A stretch of 64,000 nucleotides of DNA from Aurantiacibacter gangjinensis (lineage in GTDB: Bacteria > Pseudomonadota > Alphaproteobacteria > Sphingomonadales > Sphingomonadaceae): assembly GCF_001886695.1 (NCBI RefSeq), contig NZ_CP018097.1, positions 1,259,001 through 1,323,000 of the forward strand, read 5' to 3'. The stretch's first letter is position 1. Every line of letters starts with the position of its first letter. Under the pieces are notes generated by a model that was not told where the DNA came from, ran no database searches, and saw nothing but the letters and a program-made list of their open reading frames with translations. Positions 39,056 to 47,789 of the stretch are shown one piece after another. Both the position numbers and the translations under genes were made by a program.

Positions 39056-42000
39056 CTGTCCCAATCCCGCGCCCCTCGTCCGTTCGAGAATTTCGCACCC
39101 GCGGCCAGCGAGGCGACGCCATTGCGCCAGGCAATCACGGCCGCCTATCGCATGCGGGAGCCCGATGCCGTGCGTCCGCTAATCGAGGCGGCGCGGGTCG
39201 ATCCGGCGGATAAGCGCGTGATCGCGGCGCTGGCCAGCGATCTCGTCACGCGCCTGCGCCGGAAGGGCCAGTCCGGCGGCGTCGAAGGGCTGGTGAAAGA
39301 GTATTCGCTCTCCAGCCAGGAAGGCGTGGCGCTGATGTGCCTCGCCGAAGCTCTGCTGCGCATTCCCGACAACAAGACGCGCGACGCGCTGATCCGCGAC
39401 AAGATCGCGCGGGGTGACTGGATCGCGCATCTGGGACGCGAGCGCTCCGTCTTCGTCAACGCCGCGACGTGGGGGCTGGTCGTCTCCGGCAAGTTGGTCG
39501 CTCCCGTTGAAGAGGACAGCCTCGGAGCGGCGCTATCCGGCCTAATCCAGCGTGCGGGCGAGCCGGTGGTCCGCAGCGGCGTGAACATGGCGATGGAAAT
39601 GATGGGCGAGCAATTCGTCACCGGAGAGACCATCGGCGAGGCGCTGAAGCGCGCGCGCAAACAGGAGGAGCGCGGCTTCTCCTACAGCTATGACATGCTG
39701 GGCGAAGCGGCGATGACGATGCGCGATGCGGATCGCTATTACGACGATTACGAGCGCGCCATTCACGCCATCGGTAAGGCAAGCGCGGGGCGCGGCGTCT
39801 ACGATGGCCCGGGCATTTCCATCAAGTTGTCGGCCTTGCATCCGCGCTACGTCCGCGCGCAGATGGACCGCGTGATGGCCGAGCTGCTGCCGCGTGTGAA
39901 GCAGCTCGCTCTCTTGGCAAAGCGATACGATATCGGCCTTAATATCGATGCGGAGGAAGCCGACCGGCTGGAAATCTCCCTCGATATCCTTGAAGCGCTC
40001 GCACTCGATCCGGACCTTTCCGGCTGGCATGGCCTCGGGTTCGTGGTGCAGGCCTATGGCAAGCGCTGCCCCTTCGTCATCGACTGGCTGATCGATCTCG
40101 CAAAGCGCTCCGACCACCGCATCATGGTGCGGCTGGTGAAGGGTGCTTACTGGGACAGCGAGATCAAGCGCGCGCAGGTCGACGGCCTGCCCAGCTTCCC
40201 GGTCTTCACCCGCAAGGTGCATACCGATGTCAGCTATCTCGCCTGCGCTCGCAAGCTGCTGGCGGCGCGGGATGCCGTCTTCCCGCAATTCGCCACGCAT
40301 AACGCGCAGACGCTGGCGACGATCTACACGCTGGCGGGCGACGATTTCAGCATCGGCGATTACGAGTTCCAGTGCCTGCACGGCATGGGCGAAGCGTTGT
40401 ATGAAGAAGTGGTCGGGAAGCGCGACCTTGCGCGGCCTTGCCGCATTTACGCGCCTGTCGGTACGCATGAGACGTTGCTTGCATACCTTGTGCGTCGCTT
40501 GCTGGAGAACGGCGCGAATTCCAGCTTCGTCAACCGCATCTGGGACGAAGATGTCGCGCCGGAAGATCTTTCGCGCGATCCGGTGGACGAGGCGGAAGAT
40601 ATCCAACCCGTCGGCTCCCGCCATCCGCTGATCAAACTGCCGCGCGAGCTGTTTCCCGACCGGCACAATTCACGCGGGCTGGACCTGACGGATGAGCGCG
40701 TGCTGGCGGGCTTGTCCGCCGCCTTGCGCCGCAGCGTGCAGGTGGACTGGAAGGCGATGCCGACATGGGGCGATGCCGCGCGGCGCGACTTCATCGCCAT
40801 CACCAATCCTGCCGACCAGCGCGACGTGGTGGGTCATGTCAGCTGGGCGCATGAGGAAGGCGCGCTGGAATCGGTCAAGCGCGCGGCGGAAGCCTTTCCC
40901 GGCTGGTCGTCCACGTCGGTCCATGAGCGCGCCGAATGCCTGGAAAAGGCGGCGGACCTGCTGGAAGACCGGATGGAGAACCTTCTCGGCCTGATCATGC
41001 GCGAGGCGGGCAAGAGCGCGCCCAACGCGATTGCCGAAGTGCGCGAGGCGGTCGATTTCCTGCGCTATTATGCGCAGCAGGCGCGCGACAGCTTGGACGG
41101 AGCAGATGCGCTCGGCCCGGTCGTATGCATCAGCCCGTGGAATTTCCCGCTCGCCATTTTCGTGGGCGAAGTCTCGGCCGCGCTTGCAGCAGGCAATACC
41201 GTGCTCGCCAAGCCCGCCGAGGAAACCCCGCTGATTGCCGCGCAGGCAATCGGTATCATGCACGAGGCGGGCGTGCCCGAGGACGTGGTGCAGCTTGTGC
41301 CCGGAGACGGCCGGATCGGGGCCGCGCTGGTAGGCTCGCCGGACATTTGCGGCGTGACGTTCACCGGCTCTACCGAAGTGGCCAAGATCATCCAGCGCCA
41401 GCTTGCCGAGCGCCTTCTGCCGGGCGGCTCTCCGCTACCGTTTATCGCGGAGACGGGCGGGCAGAACGCCATGGTCGTGGATTCATCGGCCCTGCCCGAA
41501 CAGGTGGTGCGCGATGTGGTCGCCTCGGCTTTCGACAGTGCCGGCCAGCGCTGCTCCGCCCTGCGCGTGCTCTGCCTGCAAGCGGATGTGGCGGACGACA
41601 TGCTGGACATGCTGCGCGGGGCGATGGCGGAATTGCGCGTCGGCGCGACCGACCGGCTCAGCGTCGATGTCGGCCCCGTCATCACCGCCGAGGCGAAGGA
41701 AACGATCGAAACCCATATCGAAGATATGCGGTCGCGCGGGTTCAAGGTCGAGCAGCTTGAGCTGGACGAGGCGACCGGTTACGGCACCTTCGTCGCGCCC
41801 ACTATCATCGAGATCGACAGCGTGGACCAGCTTGGCCGCGAGGTCTTCGGCCCGGTGCTGCATGTGGTGCGCTATGCCCGCAAGGACCTGCCGCAACTGA
41901 TGCAGGCGATCAACGCGACCGGCTATGGCCTCACCTTCGGCCTGCATACGCGCATCGACGAGACTATCGCGCAGGTCACGGCGCAGGCCGAGGTCGGAAA

Positions 42001-42619
42001 TATCTACGTCAATCGCAACGTGATCGGTGCAATCGTCGGCGTGCAGCCGTTCGGCGGGCAAGGCTTGTCTGGCACCGGACCCAAGGCCGGTGGACCGCTC
42101 TATATCGGCCGGCTGGCGCGCAAGGTCGATCCGGTCGACGATATCGAGCGCTATGATGACGGCGCGCCGCAGATCGGCGAAATGACCGAGCTGCCCGGAC
42201 CGGTGGGCGAGCGTAATCTCTATGGCGTGCACCCGCGCGGGCGCGTTTTAATGTTGCCGCAAACCGTGGAAGGGCTTCAGCAGCAGCTCGGTGCTGTGAC
42301 AGCCACGCTCAACCGTGCCGTGCTGCCGCGATCCTGCGAGCATCTGGTGGCCGACATGCAGCTCGACCGGCTCGAGCTTATCGAATGGGTCGATGATTGG
42401 CAGGCCGAGCCGCCTTTCGCGCATGTGCTGGTGGAAGATGGCGGGCAGGATATCGTCGCCATACAGAAAGCCATCGCTGCCAAGGATGGCCCGATCCCGA
42501 TCATCCAGGCAGCCAGTGAGCGCACCGCCTATCGCACGGACTGGATGCTGGAGGAGCTTTCCGTATCCATCGACACGACGGCAGCGGGGGGCAATGCGAG
42601 CCTGATGGCCGTCGCGTGA
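39056..42619 (+). CDS. putA: Bifunctional proline dehydrogenase / P5C dehydrogenase
   Basis: About 1187 residues if translation starts at the CTG 39056, which lies 8 bases after an AGGAG site; the only standard start in frame is a TTG at 39122 (1165 residues). The upstream frame has no ATG or GTG. Domains: helical arm, FAD-dependent proline dehydrogenase barrel ('GPGISIKLSALHPRY', 'RLVKGAYWDSEIK'), then an aldehyde dehydrogenase ('CISPWNFPLAIF', 'AETGGQNAMVVD', catalytic Cys in 'SAGQRCSALRVL'). No N-terminal ribbon-helix-helix domain, so it is not a self-repressor. It oxidises proline to glutamate at the membrane. Confidence 0.95.
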   Translation: MSQSRAPRPFENFAPAASEATPLRQAITAAYRMREPDAVRPLIEAARVDPADKRVIAALASDLVTRLRRKGQSGGVEGLVKEYSLSSQEGVALMCLAEALLRIPDNKTRDALIRDKIARGDWIAHLGRERSVFVNAATWGLVVSGKLVAPVEEDSLGAALSGLIQRAGEPVVRSGVNMAMEMMGEQFVTGETIGEALKRARKQEERGFSYSYDMLGEAAMTMRDADRYYDDYERAIHAIGKASAGRGVYDGPGISIKLSALHPRYVRAQMDRVMAELLPRVKQLALLAKRYDIGLNIDAEEADRLEISLDILEALALDPDLSGWHGLGFVVQAYGKRCPFVIDWLIDLAKRSDHRIMVRLVKGAYWDSEIKRAQVDGLPSFPVFTRKVHTDVSYLACARKLLAARDAVFPQFATHNAQTLATIYTLAGDDFSIGDYEFQCLHGMGEALYEEVVGKRDLARPCRIYAPVGTHETLLAYLVRRLLENGANSSFVNRIWDEDVAPEDLSRDPVDEAEDIQPVGSRHPLIKLPRELFPDRHNSRGLDLTDERVLAGLSAALRRSVQVDWKAMPTWGDAARRDFIAITNPADQRDVVGHVSWAHEEGALESVKRAAEAFPGWSSTSVHERAECLEKAADLLEDRMENLLGLIMREAGKSAPNAIAEVREAVDFLRYYAQQARDSLDGADALGPVVCISPWNFPLAIFVGEVSAALAAGNTVLAKPAEETPLIAAQAIGIMHEAGVPEDVVQLVPGDGRIGAALVGSPDICGVTFTGSTEVAKIIQRQLAERLLPGGSPLPFIAETGGQNAMVVDSSALPEQVVRDVVASAFDSAGQRCSALRVLCLQADVADDMLDMLRGAMAELRVGATDRLSVDVGPVITAEAKETIETHIEDMRSRGFKVEQLELDEATGYGTFVAPTIIEIDSVDQLGREVFGPVLHVVRYARKDLPQLMQAINATGYGLTFGLHTRIDETIAQVTAQAEVGNIYVNRNVIGAIVGVQPFGGQGLSGTGPKAGGPLYIGRLARKVDPVDDIERYDDGAPQIGEMTELPGPVGERNLYGVHPRGRVLMLPQTVEGLQQQLGAVTATLNRAVLPRSCEHLVADMQLDRLELIEWVDDWQAEPPFAHVLVEDGGQDIVAIQKAIAAKDGPIPIIQAASERTAYRTDWMLEELSVSIDTTAAGGNASLMAVA

Positions 42620-42666
42620 AGCGGAGCGAACTGGTATAGGCATTGACAGCCTGCTCCGGGCATGGA

Positions 42667-42684
42667 AATTTGTCCGGACAAATT
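42667..42684. promoter_or_regulatory. 18-bp palindromic operator AATTTGTCCGGACAAATT (copy 1)
   Basis: A perfect palindrome centred 22 bases upstream of the methyltransferase start (ATG 42698), identical to the copy at 52903-52920. Length and symmetry fit a dimeric regulator such as a GntR- or TetR-type repressor. No such regulator is encoded in the window. Confidence 0.8.
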
Positions 42685-42697
42685 CGAGAGGACGATC

Positions 42698-43915
42698 ATG
42701 GCTTCCGACCTGCCACCAGCCTATACAGCGCTTACCCGCCACGAAATGATGCCGCGCACCCGGCATGACGAGGCGGCGCGGTTCAATTTCCTCACCCATT
42801 TCAACCGCTACCTGTCGGGCACGGTCGGCAAGGGTAACAAGCTCGCCTATGAAAATCGCGTGCTGCCGCAGTTTCGTGCAGAGCATGGGCGTGATCCGGA
42901 ACATCGCTACGAAATTCGCGACGCCATGAACAAGGATGACTGGCATCGTGTCTGGTCGGCGCTGAAGCGTAATTCGATGGAGATGCGCCAGCATTTCGGG
43001 CGGCAGGTCGTGCTGCGCCAGCTCGACGAGCTGGATGCAATGGCGCGCCAGTATAACGAGCAATCCGGCATGCTGGAGCTCGACCCGTCGGTCGAGCAGC
43101 CGCATTACCAGACCGCGGTCGATATTCATTGCCAGCCCGGCGGCTATCACACCGAGGAGCGACCCGGCGATGTAACCGTGGGCGCGAATTACGATGTCGG
43201 GCTGTTTGCGACCACGGGGGGCGCGCTGGGCGGGCTTAACGATGGCGGCGGGCAGGCCGTGGTCGAATGGGTGAAGAAGGAGCGGCCCGACTGGCAACCC
43301 AGACGCATCCTCGATATCGGCGCGACCGTGGGCCACAATGCCGTGCCAATTGCGCAGGCTTTTCCCGACACGGAAGTGATCGCAATCGACACAGCTGCCG
43401 CCTCCCTGCGCTACGGCGCGGCGCGTGCGGCAGCCATGGGCGTGCGCAACATCACATTCGTGCAGGCATCAGGTGAAGACCTGTCGCGGTGGGCGGACGG
43501 CTATTTTGACTGGGTGCAGACCACCATGTTCCTGCACGAGCTGTCCAGCAAGGCCATGCCGCGTCTGCTGGCAGAGGCGAACCGTGTGCTCGCGCCGGGC
43601 GGTCTCATCTTCCATATCGAACAGCCCCAATATTCCGAGGAAATGCCGTTGTTCGAGCAATTCATGCGCGACTGGGATGCCTTCAACAATAACGAGCCTT
43701 TCTGGTCGGCCATGCACGGGCAGGATCTGAAGCAGGTGATGGCGGATGCCGGGTTCCCGCGTGAGAGCCAATTTACCGCCGGCGTGCGTGCCGTGGTCGA
43801 TCCGGAAATCTTCCCGCCATCGCCCGATGACGGGGAGGAGGACTTCGGCCGCGCCGCGATTTGGAACGCCTATGGCGCGTGGAAGCCTGCCGCAGACCCG
43901 GCGGCTGCTGCATGA
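42698..43915 (+). CDS. SAM-dependent methyltransferase (class I), unknown substrate
   Basis: 405 residues from ATG 42698 (GAGAGGA upstream); an earlier ATG at 42662 would read through the palindrome and is rejected. Residues about 205-320 form a class I methyltransferase fold: 'ILDIGATVGHNA' (motif I), 'VIAIDTAA' (motif II), 'VQTTMFLHELS' (motif IV) and 'VLAPGGLIFHIE'. The first 190 residues are helical and unassigned. First gene of an operon under copy 1 of the palindrome, so it is probably controlled with the catabolic genes. The next gene overlaps by ATGA. Confidence 0.88.
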   Translation: MASDLPPAYTALTRHEMMPRTRHDEAARFNFLTHFNRYLSGTVGKGNKLAYENRVLPQFRAEHGRDPEHRYEIRDAMNKDDWHRVWSALKRNSMEMRQHFGRQVVLRQLDELDAMARQYNEQSGMLELDPSVEQPHYQTAVDIHCQPGGYHTEERPGDVTVGANYDVGLFATTGGALGGLNDGGGQAVVEWVKKERPDWQPRRILDIGATVGHNAVPIAQAFPDTEVIAIDTAAASLRYGAARAAAMGVRNITFVQASGEDLSRWADGYFDWVQTTMFLHELSSKAMPRLLAEANRVLAPGGLIFHIEQPQYSEEMPLFEQFMRDWDAFNNNEPFWSAMHGQDLKQVMADAGFPRESQFTAGVRAVVDPEIFPPSPDDGEEDFGRAAIWNAYGAWKPAADPAAAA

Positions 43916-44271
43916 GCGAGGAACTGGATTGGATCGGTGCGTCGGCCCGCCGCGCGAAGGGGCGTCGACCTGAATATTTCGACGATCCGGCAGTTGACCG
44001 GCTCTATTCCACCGTGTTGGCGCTGGCAGCGGAAGTCTCTGCCCTGCGTGAGCGCAACGACACGCTGGAGCGGTTGCTGGAGGAGAAGGGCGTGCTGAAG
44101 CGCGAGGCGATCGAGACCTTCGTGCCCGATCGCCAGCAGGCCGAGGAACGCGGCGAAGCGACCCGCGCCTATGTCAACCGCGTGATGCGCGGCTTCCAGC
44201 AGGCGGTCGAGGCCATGGAAGAGGACGATCCGCCGATCATGGACTTGGTCGAGAAGCTCTCTAGGGAATAG
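43912..44271 (+). CDS. Small coiled-coil hypothetical protein
   Basis: 119 residues, starting with a 4-base overlap (ATGA) with the methyltransferase gene. A heptad-rich helix at about 35-60 ('LALAAEVSALRERNDTLERLLEEKG') suggests a coiled coil. Highly charged, no membrane segment. I do not recognise the family. Tight coupling to the methyltransferase suggests a partner or modulator. Confidence 0.75.
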   Translation: MSEELDWIGASARRAKGRRPEYFDDPAVDRLYSTVLALAAEVSALRERNDTLERLLEEKGVLKREAIETFVPDRQQAEERGEATRAYVNRVMRGFQQAVEAMEEDDPPIMDLVEKLSRE

Positions 44272-44277
44272 CGCGCC

Positions 44278-44592
44278 ATGCCTGCTTACATGATCGTCAC
44301 GGCCAAGATAGCCGACCGCGAAGCCTTTATCGAAGGCTATGGCAAGCGCGCCGCCGCGCTGGTCGAGCAATTCGGCGGACGCTACCTTCTGCGCGCACCG
44401 GGGGCCGAGGCGCTGGAAGGCGATTTCGGCGATGGAGCTAGCATGGTGATCTCGGAATGGCCGGACAAGGCGGCAGTTCACCGCTTCTGGAGCAGCCCGG
44501 AATATACCGAGGCAAAGAAGCTGCGTGAAGGGATTGCCGACTGTCAGGTGCTGGTGATCGAAGCGCCCAGCCTCGCCGACGCCTACAGGTAG
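44278..44592 (+). CDS. DUF1330 family protein
   Basis: 104 residues with the dimeric alpha-beta barrel pattern of DUF1330: 'MPAYMIVTAKIADREAFIEGYG' at the start and 'VISEWPDKAAVHRFWSSPEYTEAKKLRE' later. It starts 6 bases after the preceding stop. The family is small and cytosolic; the activity is unknown. Third gene of the methyltransferase operon. Confidence 0.88.
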   Translation: MPAYMIVTAKIADREAFIEGYGKRAAALVEQFGGRYLLRAPGAEALEGDFGDGASMVISEWPDKAAVHRFWSSPEYTEAKKLREGIADCQVLVIEAPSLADAYR

Positions 44593-44599
44593 CGCCGGT

Positions 44600-45691
44600 A
44601 TGGGGAGGGGACAGACCGGAAACGCACCGTCGCCCGCCATCTATGCGGGCGATCTCTATTGCGAATATTATATCGCTGAAGCGCCTGTTCCCCAGCGCGG
44701 ATTGCGGCATTTCGTACCAGGCATCTTGCTGTGCGGCACGGCCGCGCTGGCTGCGGCCTTCCTCGCCGGGCAATATGCGTTTCCGGTCATGGTGCTGGGA
44801 CTGCTGATCGGGCTCGCGCTCAGCTTTGCAGGCCAGGAAGAAACCGTTGCACCGGGGCTCGACCTGGCGGCCACGCGGCTGGCGCAGGTCGGCATCGCGC
44901 TGCTCGGCCTGCAAGTCAGCGCGGCGCAGGTGACGGCGCTAGGCTGGGGCGCCTTGGCAGGCTTGCTGGTGGTGATGGCCGGGACGATCGTCGTGGCTTT
45001 GCTGACGGCCCGCCTCGTAGGAGAAAGCCGCGCCTTTGGCCTTTTGGCGGGCGGCGCGACGGCGATCTGCGGCGCATCTGCTGCCGTCGCGCTCTACGGC
45101 GCGATGGGGCGGAACAAGGTCGACAAGGCGCGCTTCACGCTCACCCTGGTCGGCGTGGCCGTGGCCAGTGCCATCGCGATGACGCTCTACCCCAGCTTTG
45201 CCGGGGCAATCGGCCTGACAGACACGCAAGCCGGCTTTCTGATCGGGGCGAGCGTGCACGATGCCGCGCAGGCCATTGGCGGCGGGTTCGCCTTTTCCGA
45301 CGAAGCGGGGGCCAATGCCACGGTGACGAAGCTGGCGCGCGTGGCCATGCTGGGCCCGCTGGTGGCACTCACGGCAATCTGGCTGGCGGACAAGCGCGAT
45401 GCCACGGCAGCGGATGCGCGGGGACGCCGCTTGCCCATGCCTTGGTTCGTGGCCGCTTTCCTGCTGCTGGCAATTGCCAATAGCGCGCTGGACATCCCGG
45501 CGCAGATTGCAGACCACGCGCTGGATCTGTCGAAGGCGCTGCTGCTGCTGGCGGTCGTTGCCATCGCCATGCGCTCTCGCCCGCAAATGCTGCTGGAGGC
45601 CGGTTGGCGCACGCTCGCCCCGGTCGCCGCTGCCAGCCTTACCGCCTTTGCGCTCGCCACAGCCGCCACCGTGCTATTGGTGGGCCAGTGA
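44600..45691 (+). CDS. YeiH/UPF0324 family membrane transporter (putative sulfate exporter family)
   Basis: 363 residues with about ten hydrophobic helices. The family signatures 'GGATAICGASAAVA' and 'GASVHDAAQAIGGGF...ATVTKLARVAML' identify the YeiH (Cons_hypoth698) group. Start ATG 44600 is weakly supported; the first 30 residues are polar. Substrate unknown. Membership in the operon under the palindrome suggests export of an organic anion or sulfur compound linked to the pathway, which is inference. Confidence 0.88.
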   Translation: MGRGQTGNAPSPAIYAGDLYCEYYIAEAPVPQRGLRHFVPGILLCGTAALAAAFLAGQYAFPVMVLGLLIGLALSFAGQEETVAPGLDLAATRLAQVGIALLGLQVSAAQVTALGWGALAGLLVVMAGTIVVALLTARLVGESRAFGLLAGGATAICGASAAVALYGAMGRNKVDKARFTLTLVGVAVASAIAMTLYPSFAGAIGLTDTQAGFLIGASVHDAAQAIGGGFAFSDEAGANATVTKLARVAMLGPLVALTAIWLADKRDATAADARGRRLPMPWFVAAFLLLAIANSALDIPAQIADHALDLSKALLLLAVVAIAMRSRPQMLLEAGWRTLAPVAAASLTAFALATAATVLLVGQ

Positions 45692-45735
45692 CAGACCGAT
45701 CACCACCAGACCCGAACCGAGAAGGACCGCTTACC

Positions 45736-45972
45736 ATGCTCCGCAACGCCTTTACCGCCCACCCCGCATCTGTCGGCGAGAGCTATGGCGAGCATCTGGT
45801 AACGGCATCGCGCTTTGCCTTCCGGCTAATCGCGGCGGGGCTGGCCTGCCTCGTCCATGCAATCTTCCCGTTCATGTTCATCAAGACCGGCAGCAGGCAG
45901 ATCGAGGGTCTGCACAAGAGCATGGTGTCCCATCGCAGCCGCACGCCTACCGGCTGGGACTATGTGATCTGA
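45736..45972 (+). CDS. DUF6356 family small membrane protein
   Basis: 78 residues from ATG 45736 (AGAAGGA upstream). One hydrophobic segment at about 30-52 is followed by a basic tail ending 'RSRTPTGWDYVI'. The pattern 'HPASVGESYGEH...F...L' is that of the short DUF6356 proteins common in sphingomonads. Last gene of the methyltransferase operon; it converges on the VOC lipoprotein gene with 15 bases between. Confidence 0.8.
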   Translation: MLRNAFTAHPASVGESYGEHLVTASRFAFRLIAAGLACLVHAIFPFMFIKTGSRQIEGLHKSMVSHRSRTPTGWDYVI

Positions 45973-45987
45973 CGCCCAGCCGCTCGA

Positions 45988-46611
45988 TCAGTCCAGCAGT
46001 TGGTTGATCTCTACCGCAATGCCATCGGGGTCGAACACGTTACAGCCGCGCACGCGGATATCGGGCGCGTTCTCGCCCCTGCCGGGATAGACCTGCAAGC
46101 GCGTGGGTCCGGTCATCAGCGCGCCCTCGACCGCCGCCGCATCGGCGCAGCGCCGCTCCGCATCGTCCACCGCCAGCACGATGACCGTGCTGCCCGGGCT
46201 CAGGCGTTGCGGATAGGGCTCTGCCGCCTCCGGCAAGACGGGATCGGTGATCTGCATTAGGCCGATCCAGCCGATATAGGGATCATTGCCGTTCAACAGC
46301 ACCAGCCGCGCCTCGGCTCCCGGTTCGCCGACCGGCAAGTTCACGCCCGACAGCTGCGTTTCGATATCGTAATTCAGTTCCAGCCCCAGCGCGCCCTGCC
46401 AGAAGGCGAGGCTGCGCTCCAAATCGCGCACGATGAAGGTCGCGCGGCGCACATCGGTGGGGATAGCGTCGGTGGCCGCCACCCCGTCCATTGCGCGGAG
46501 CTCGGCCTGCGAGGCGGAAGTGGCGACCGAACCGTCGGCTGCTTGGGTGTAATTGTTCACAGTGCAGGCGGACAGCGCGCACGCGGCGGCAAGGACGGGG
46601 ATGGTCTTCAT
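45988..46611 (-). CDS. VOC-superfamily lipoprotein
   Basis: 207 residues. A lipobox 'ACALSAC' puts the acylated Cys at residue 16, so the protein is probably anchored in the periplasm. Residues about 55-207 form a vicinal-oxygen-chelate (glyoxalase/dioxygenase) fold: 'ATFIVRDLERSLAFWQGALGLELNY' and 'FDPDGIAVEINQ'. Last gene of the leftward operon; it overlaps the CoA-transferase stop by 4 bases. Metal binding and substrate are unknown. Confidence 0.88.
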   Translation of the reverse strand: MKTIPVLAAACALSACTVNNYTQAADGSVATSASQAELRAMDGVAATDAIPTDVRRATFIVRDLERSLAFWQGALGLELNYDIETQLSGVNLPVGEPGAEARLVLLNGNDPYIGWIGLMQITDPVLPEAAEPYPQRLSPGSTVIVLAVDDAERRCADAAAVEGALMTGPTRLQVYPGRGENAPDIRVRGCNVFDPDGIAVEINQLLD

Positions 46612-47789
46612 TGCGGTTCTCCTACTGCGCCGCTGCGCTGCAATTGTGCGATACGGTCTTCGTCATAGCCCAGCGCTTCCAGCACGGCGCGCGCGTCCGC
46701 GCCGGGGGAAGGCAGAGTTTGCGGGCTGCCAATACGTTGCCCGGCCATTTCCAAGGGAATGGTGGGCAGGCGCACATCGGTGCCGTTGTCCAGCGTCACA
46801 TCCTCCAGCCCGCCTTGCGCGAGATGCGGATCGTCGAACATGTCTTCCGGCTTGCCGATAGGTGCGAAAGGCAGTCCGGTGCCATCGAGCTTCGCCACCA
46901 CTTCGTCACGGGTCATGGTGGCCATCAGTTCGCGGATTTGCGGCATGATCTCGTCGCGCGCGGCGACGCGGGCATTGTTCTCGCGCAAATCCTCTCGCGC
47001 CCATAGCTCATCGAGGCCGAACACATCGCAGAACTTCTTCCACAGCGCATCGGTGACGACGCCGATGAAGACCGGCTCGTCTTTGGTTTGGAACACATCG
47101 TAGATCGCCCAAGCCGAAACGCGCGCGGGCATGGGGGCGGCGGGGCTGCCGGTCACGGCATATTGCGCCATGTGCTGGCCGACGAGATAGATGGTGGTCT
47201 CGAACAGGCTGGCGACGACCTTCTGCCCCCTGCCGGTGCGATGCCGCTCTTCCAGCGCGGCGAGAATGCCGATCACGCCGAACATGCCGCCCGTCACGTC
47301 GATCACGCTGGCGCCTGCGCGCGTGGGATGGCCCGGCTGGCCGGTCATATAGGCAAGGCCGCCCATCATCTGCGCCACTTCGTCCAGCGCGGTGCGGTTT
47401 TCATAAGGGCCGGGCAGGAAGCCCTTTTCGCTGCAATAGATGAGGCGCGGGTTTGCTTTGGAGAGCGCTTCATAGCTCAGCCCCAGCCGGTCGAGCGCGC
47501 CAGGCCTGAAGTTTTCGACGAGGACATCGGCATCGGCCAGCAAGTCCTTCGCCACGGCGATGCCGTCCTCGCTTTTGAGGTCAAGGCAGATGGACTGCTT
47601 GCCGCGATTATACATCGGGAAATAGCCCGCGCCCGATCCGCGAAGGGTGCGCGTGCGATCGCCGCCGATGGGCTCAATCCGCACGAGTTCAGCGCCTAGC
47701 CCTGCAAGGATGTGGCCCACGGTTGGCCCCATCACCATGTGGGTAAACTCGACGACCTTGATGCCTTGGAGCGGCTGCGGTCCGGTCAT
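46608..47789 (-). CDS. Family III (CaiB/BaiF) CoA-transferase
   Basis: 393 residues from ATG 47789, which gives a 4-base overlap with the lyase gene. Family III features: 'LQGIKVVEFTHMVMGPTVGHILAGLGAEL'-type start (in parts), 'NRGKQSICLDLK', and catalytic Asp in 'ENRTALDEVAQMMGGLAYMTG'. Such enzymes move CoA between organic acids. Beside an HMG-CoA-lyase-family gene and LeuCD, the likely acceptor is a 2-methylmalate-type acid activated with succinyl-CoA, as described for citramalate in Chloroflexus. This assignment is inference. Confidence 0.9.
   Translation of the reverse strand: MTGPQPLQGIKVVEFTHMVMGPTVGHILAGLGAELVRIEPIGGDRTRTLRGSGAGYFPMYNRGKQSICLDLKSEDGIAVAKDLLADADVLVENFRPGALDRLGLSYEALSKANPRLIYCSEKGFLPGPYENRTALDEVAQMMGGLAYMTGQPGHPTRAGASVIDVTGGMFGVIGILAALEERHRTGRGQKVVASLFETTIYLVGQHMAQYAVTGSPAAPMPARVSAWAIYDVFQTKDEPVFIGVVTDALWKKFCDVFGLDELWAREDLRENNARVAARDEIMPQIRELMATMTRDEVVAKLDGTGLPFAPIGKPEDMFDDPHLAQGGLEDVTLDNGTDVRLPTIPLEMAGQRIGSPQTLPSPGADARAVLEALGYDEDRIAQLQRSGAVGEPQ

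Noticed and set aside
42662-42697. Upstream ATG extending the methyltransferase by 12 residues
   Set aside because: The extension is simply the translated palindrome; ATG 42698 has a proper ribosome site.
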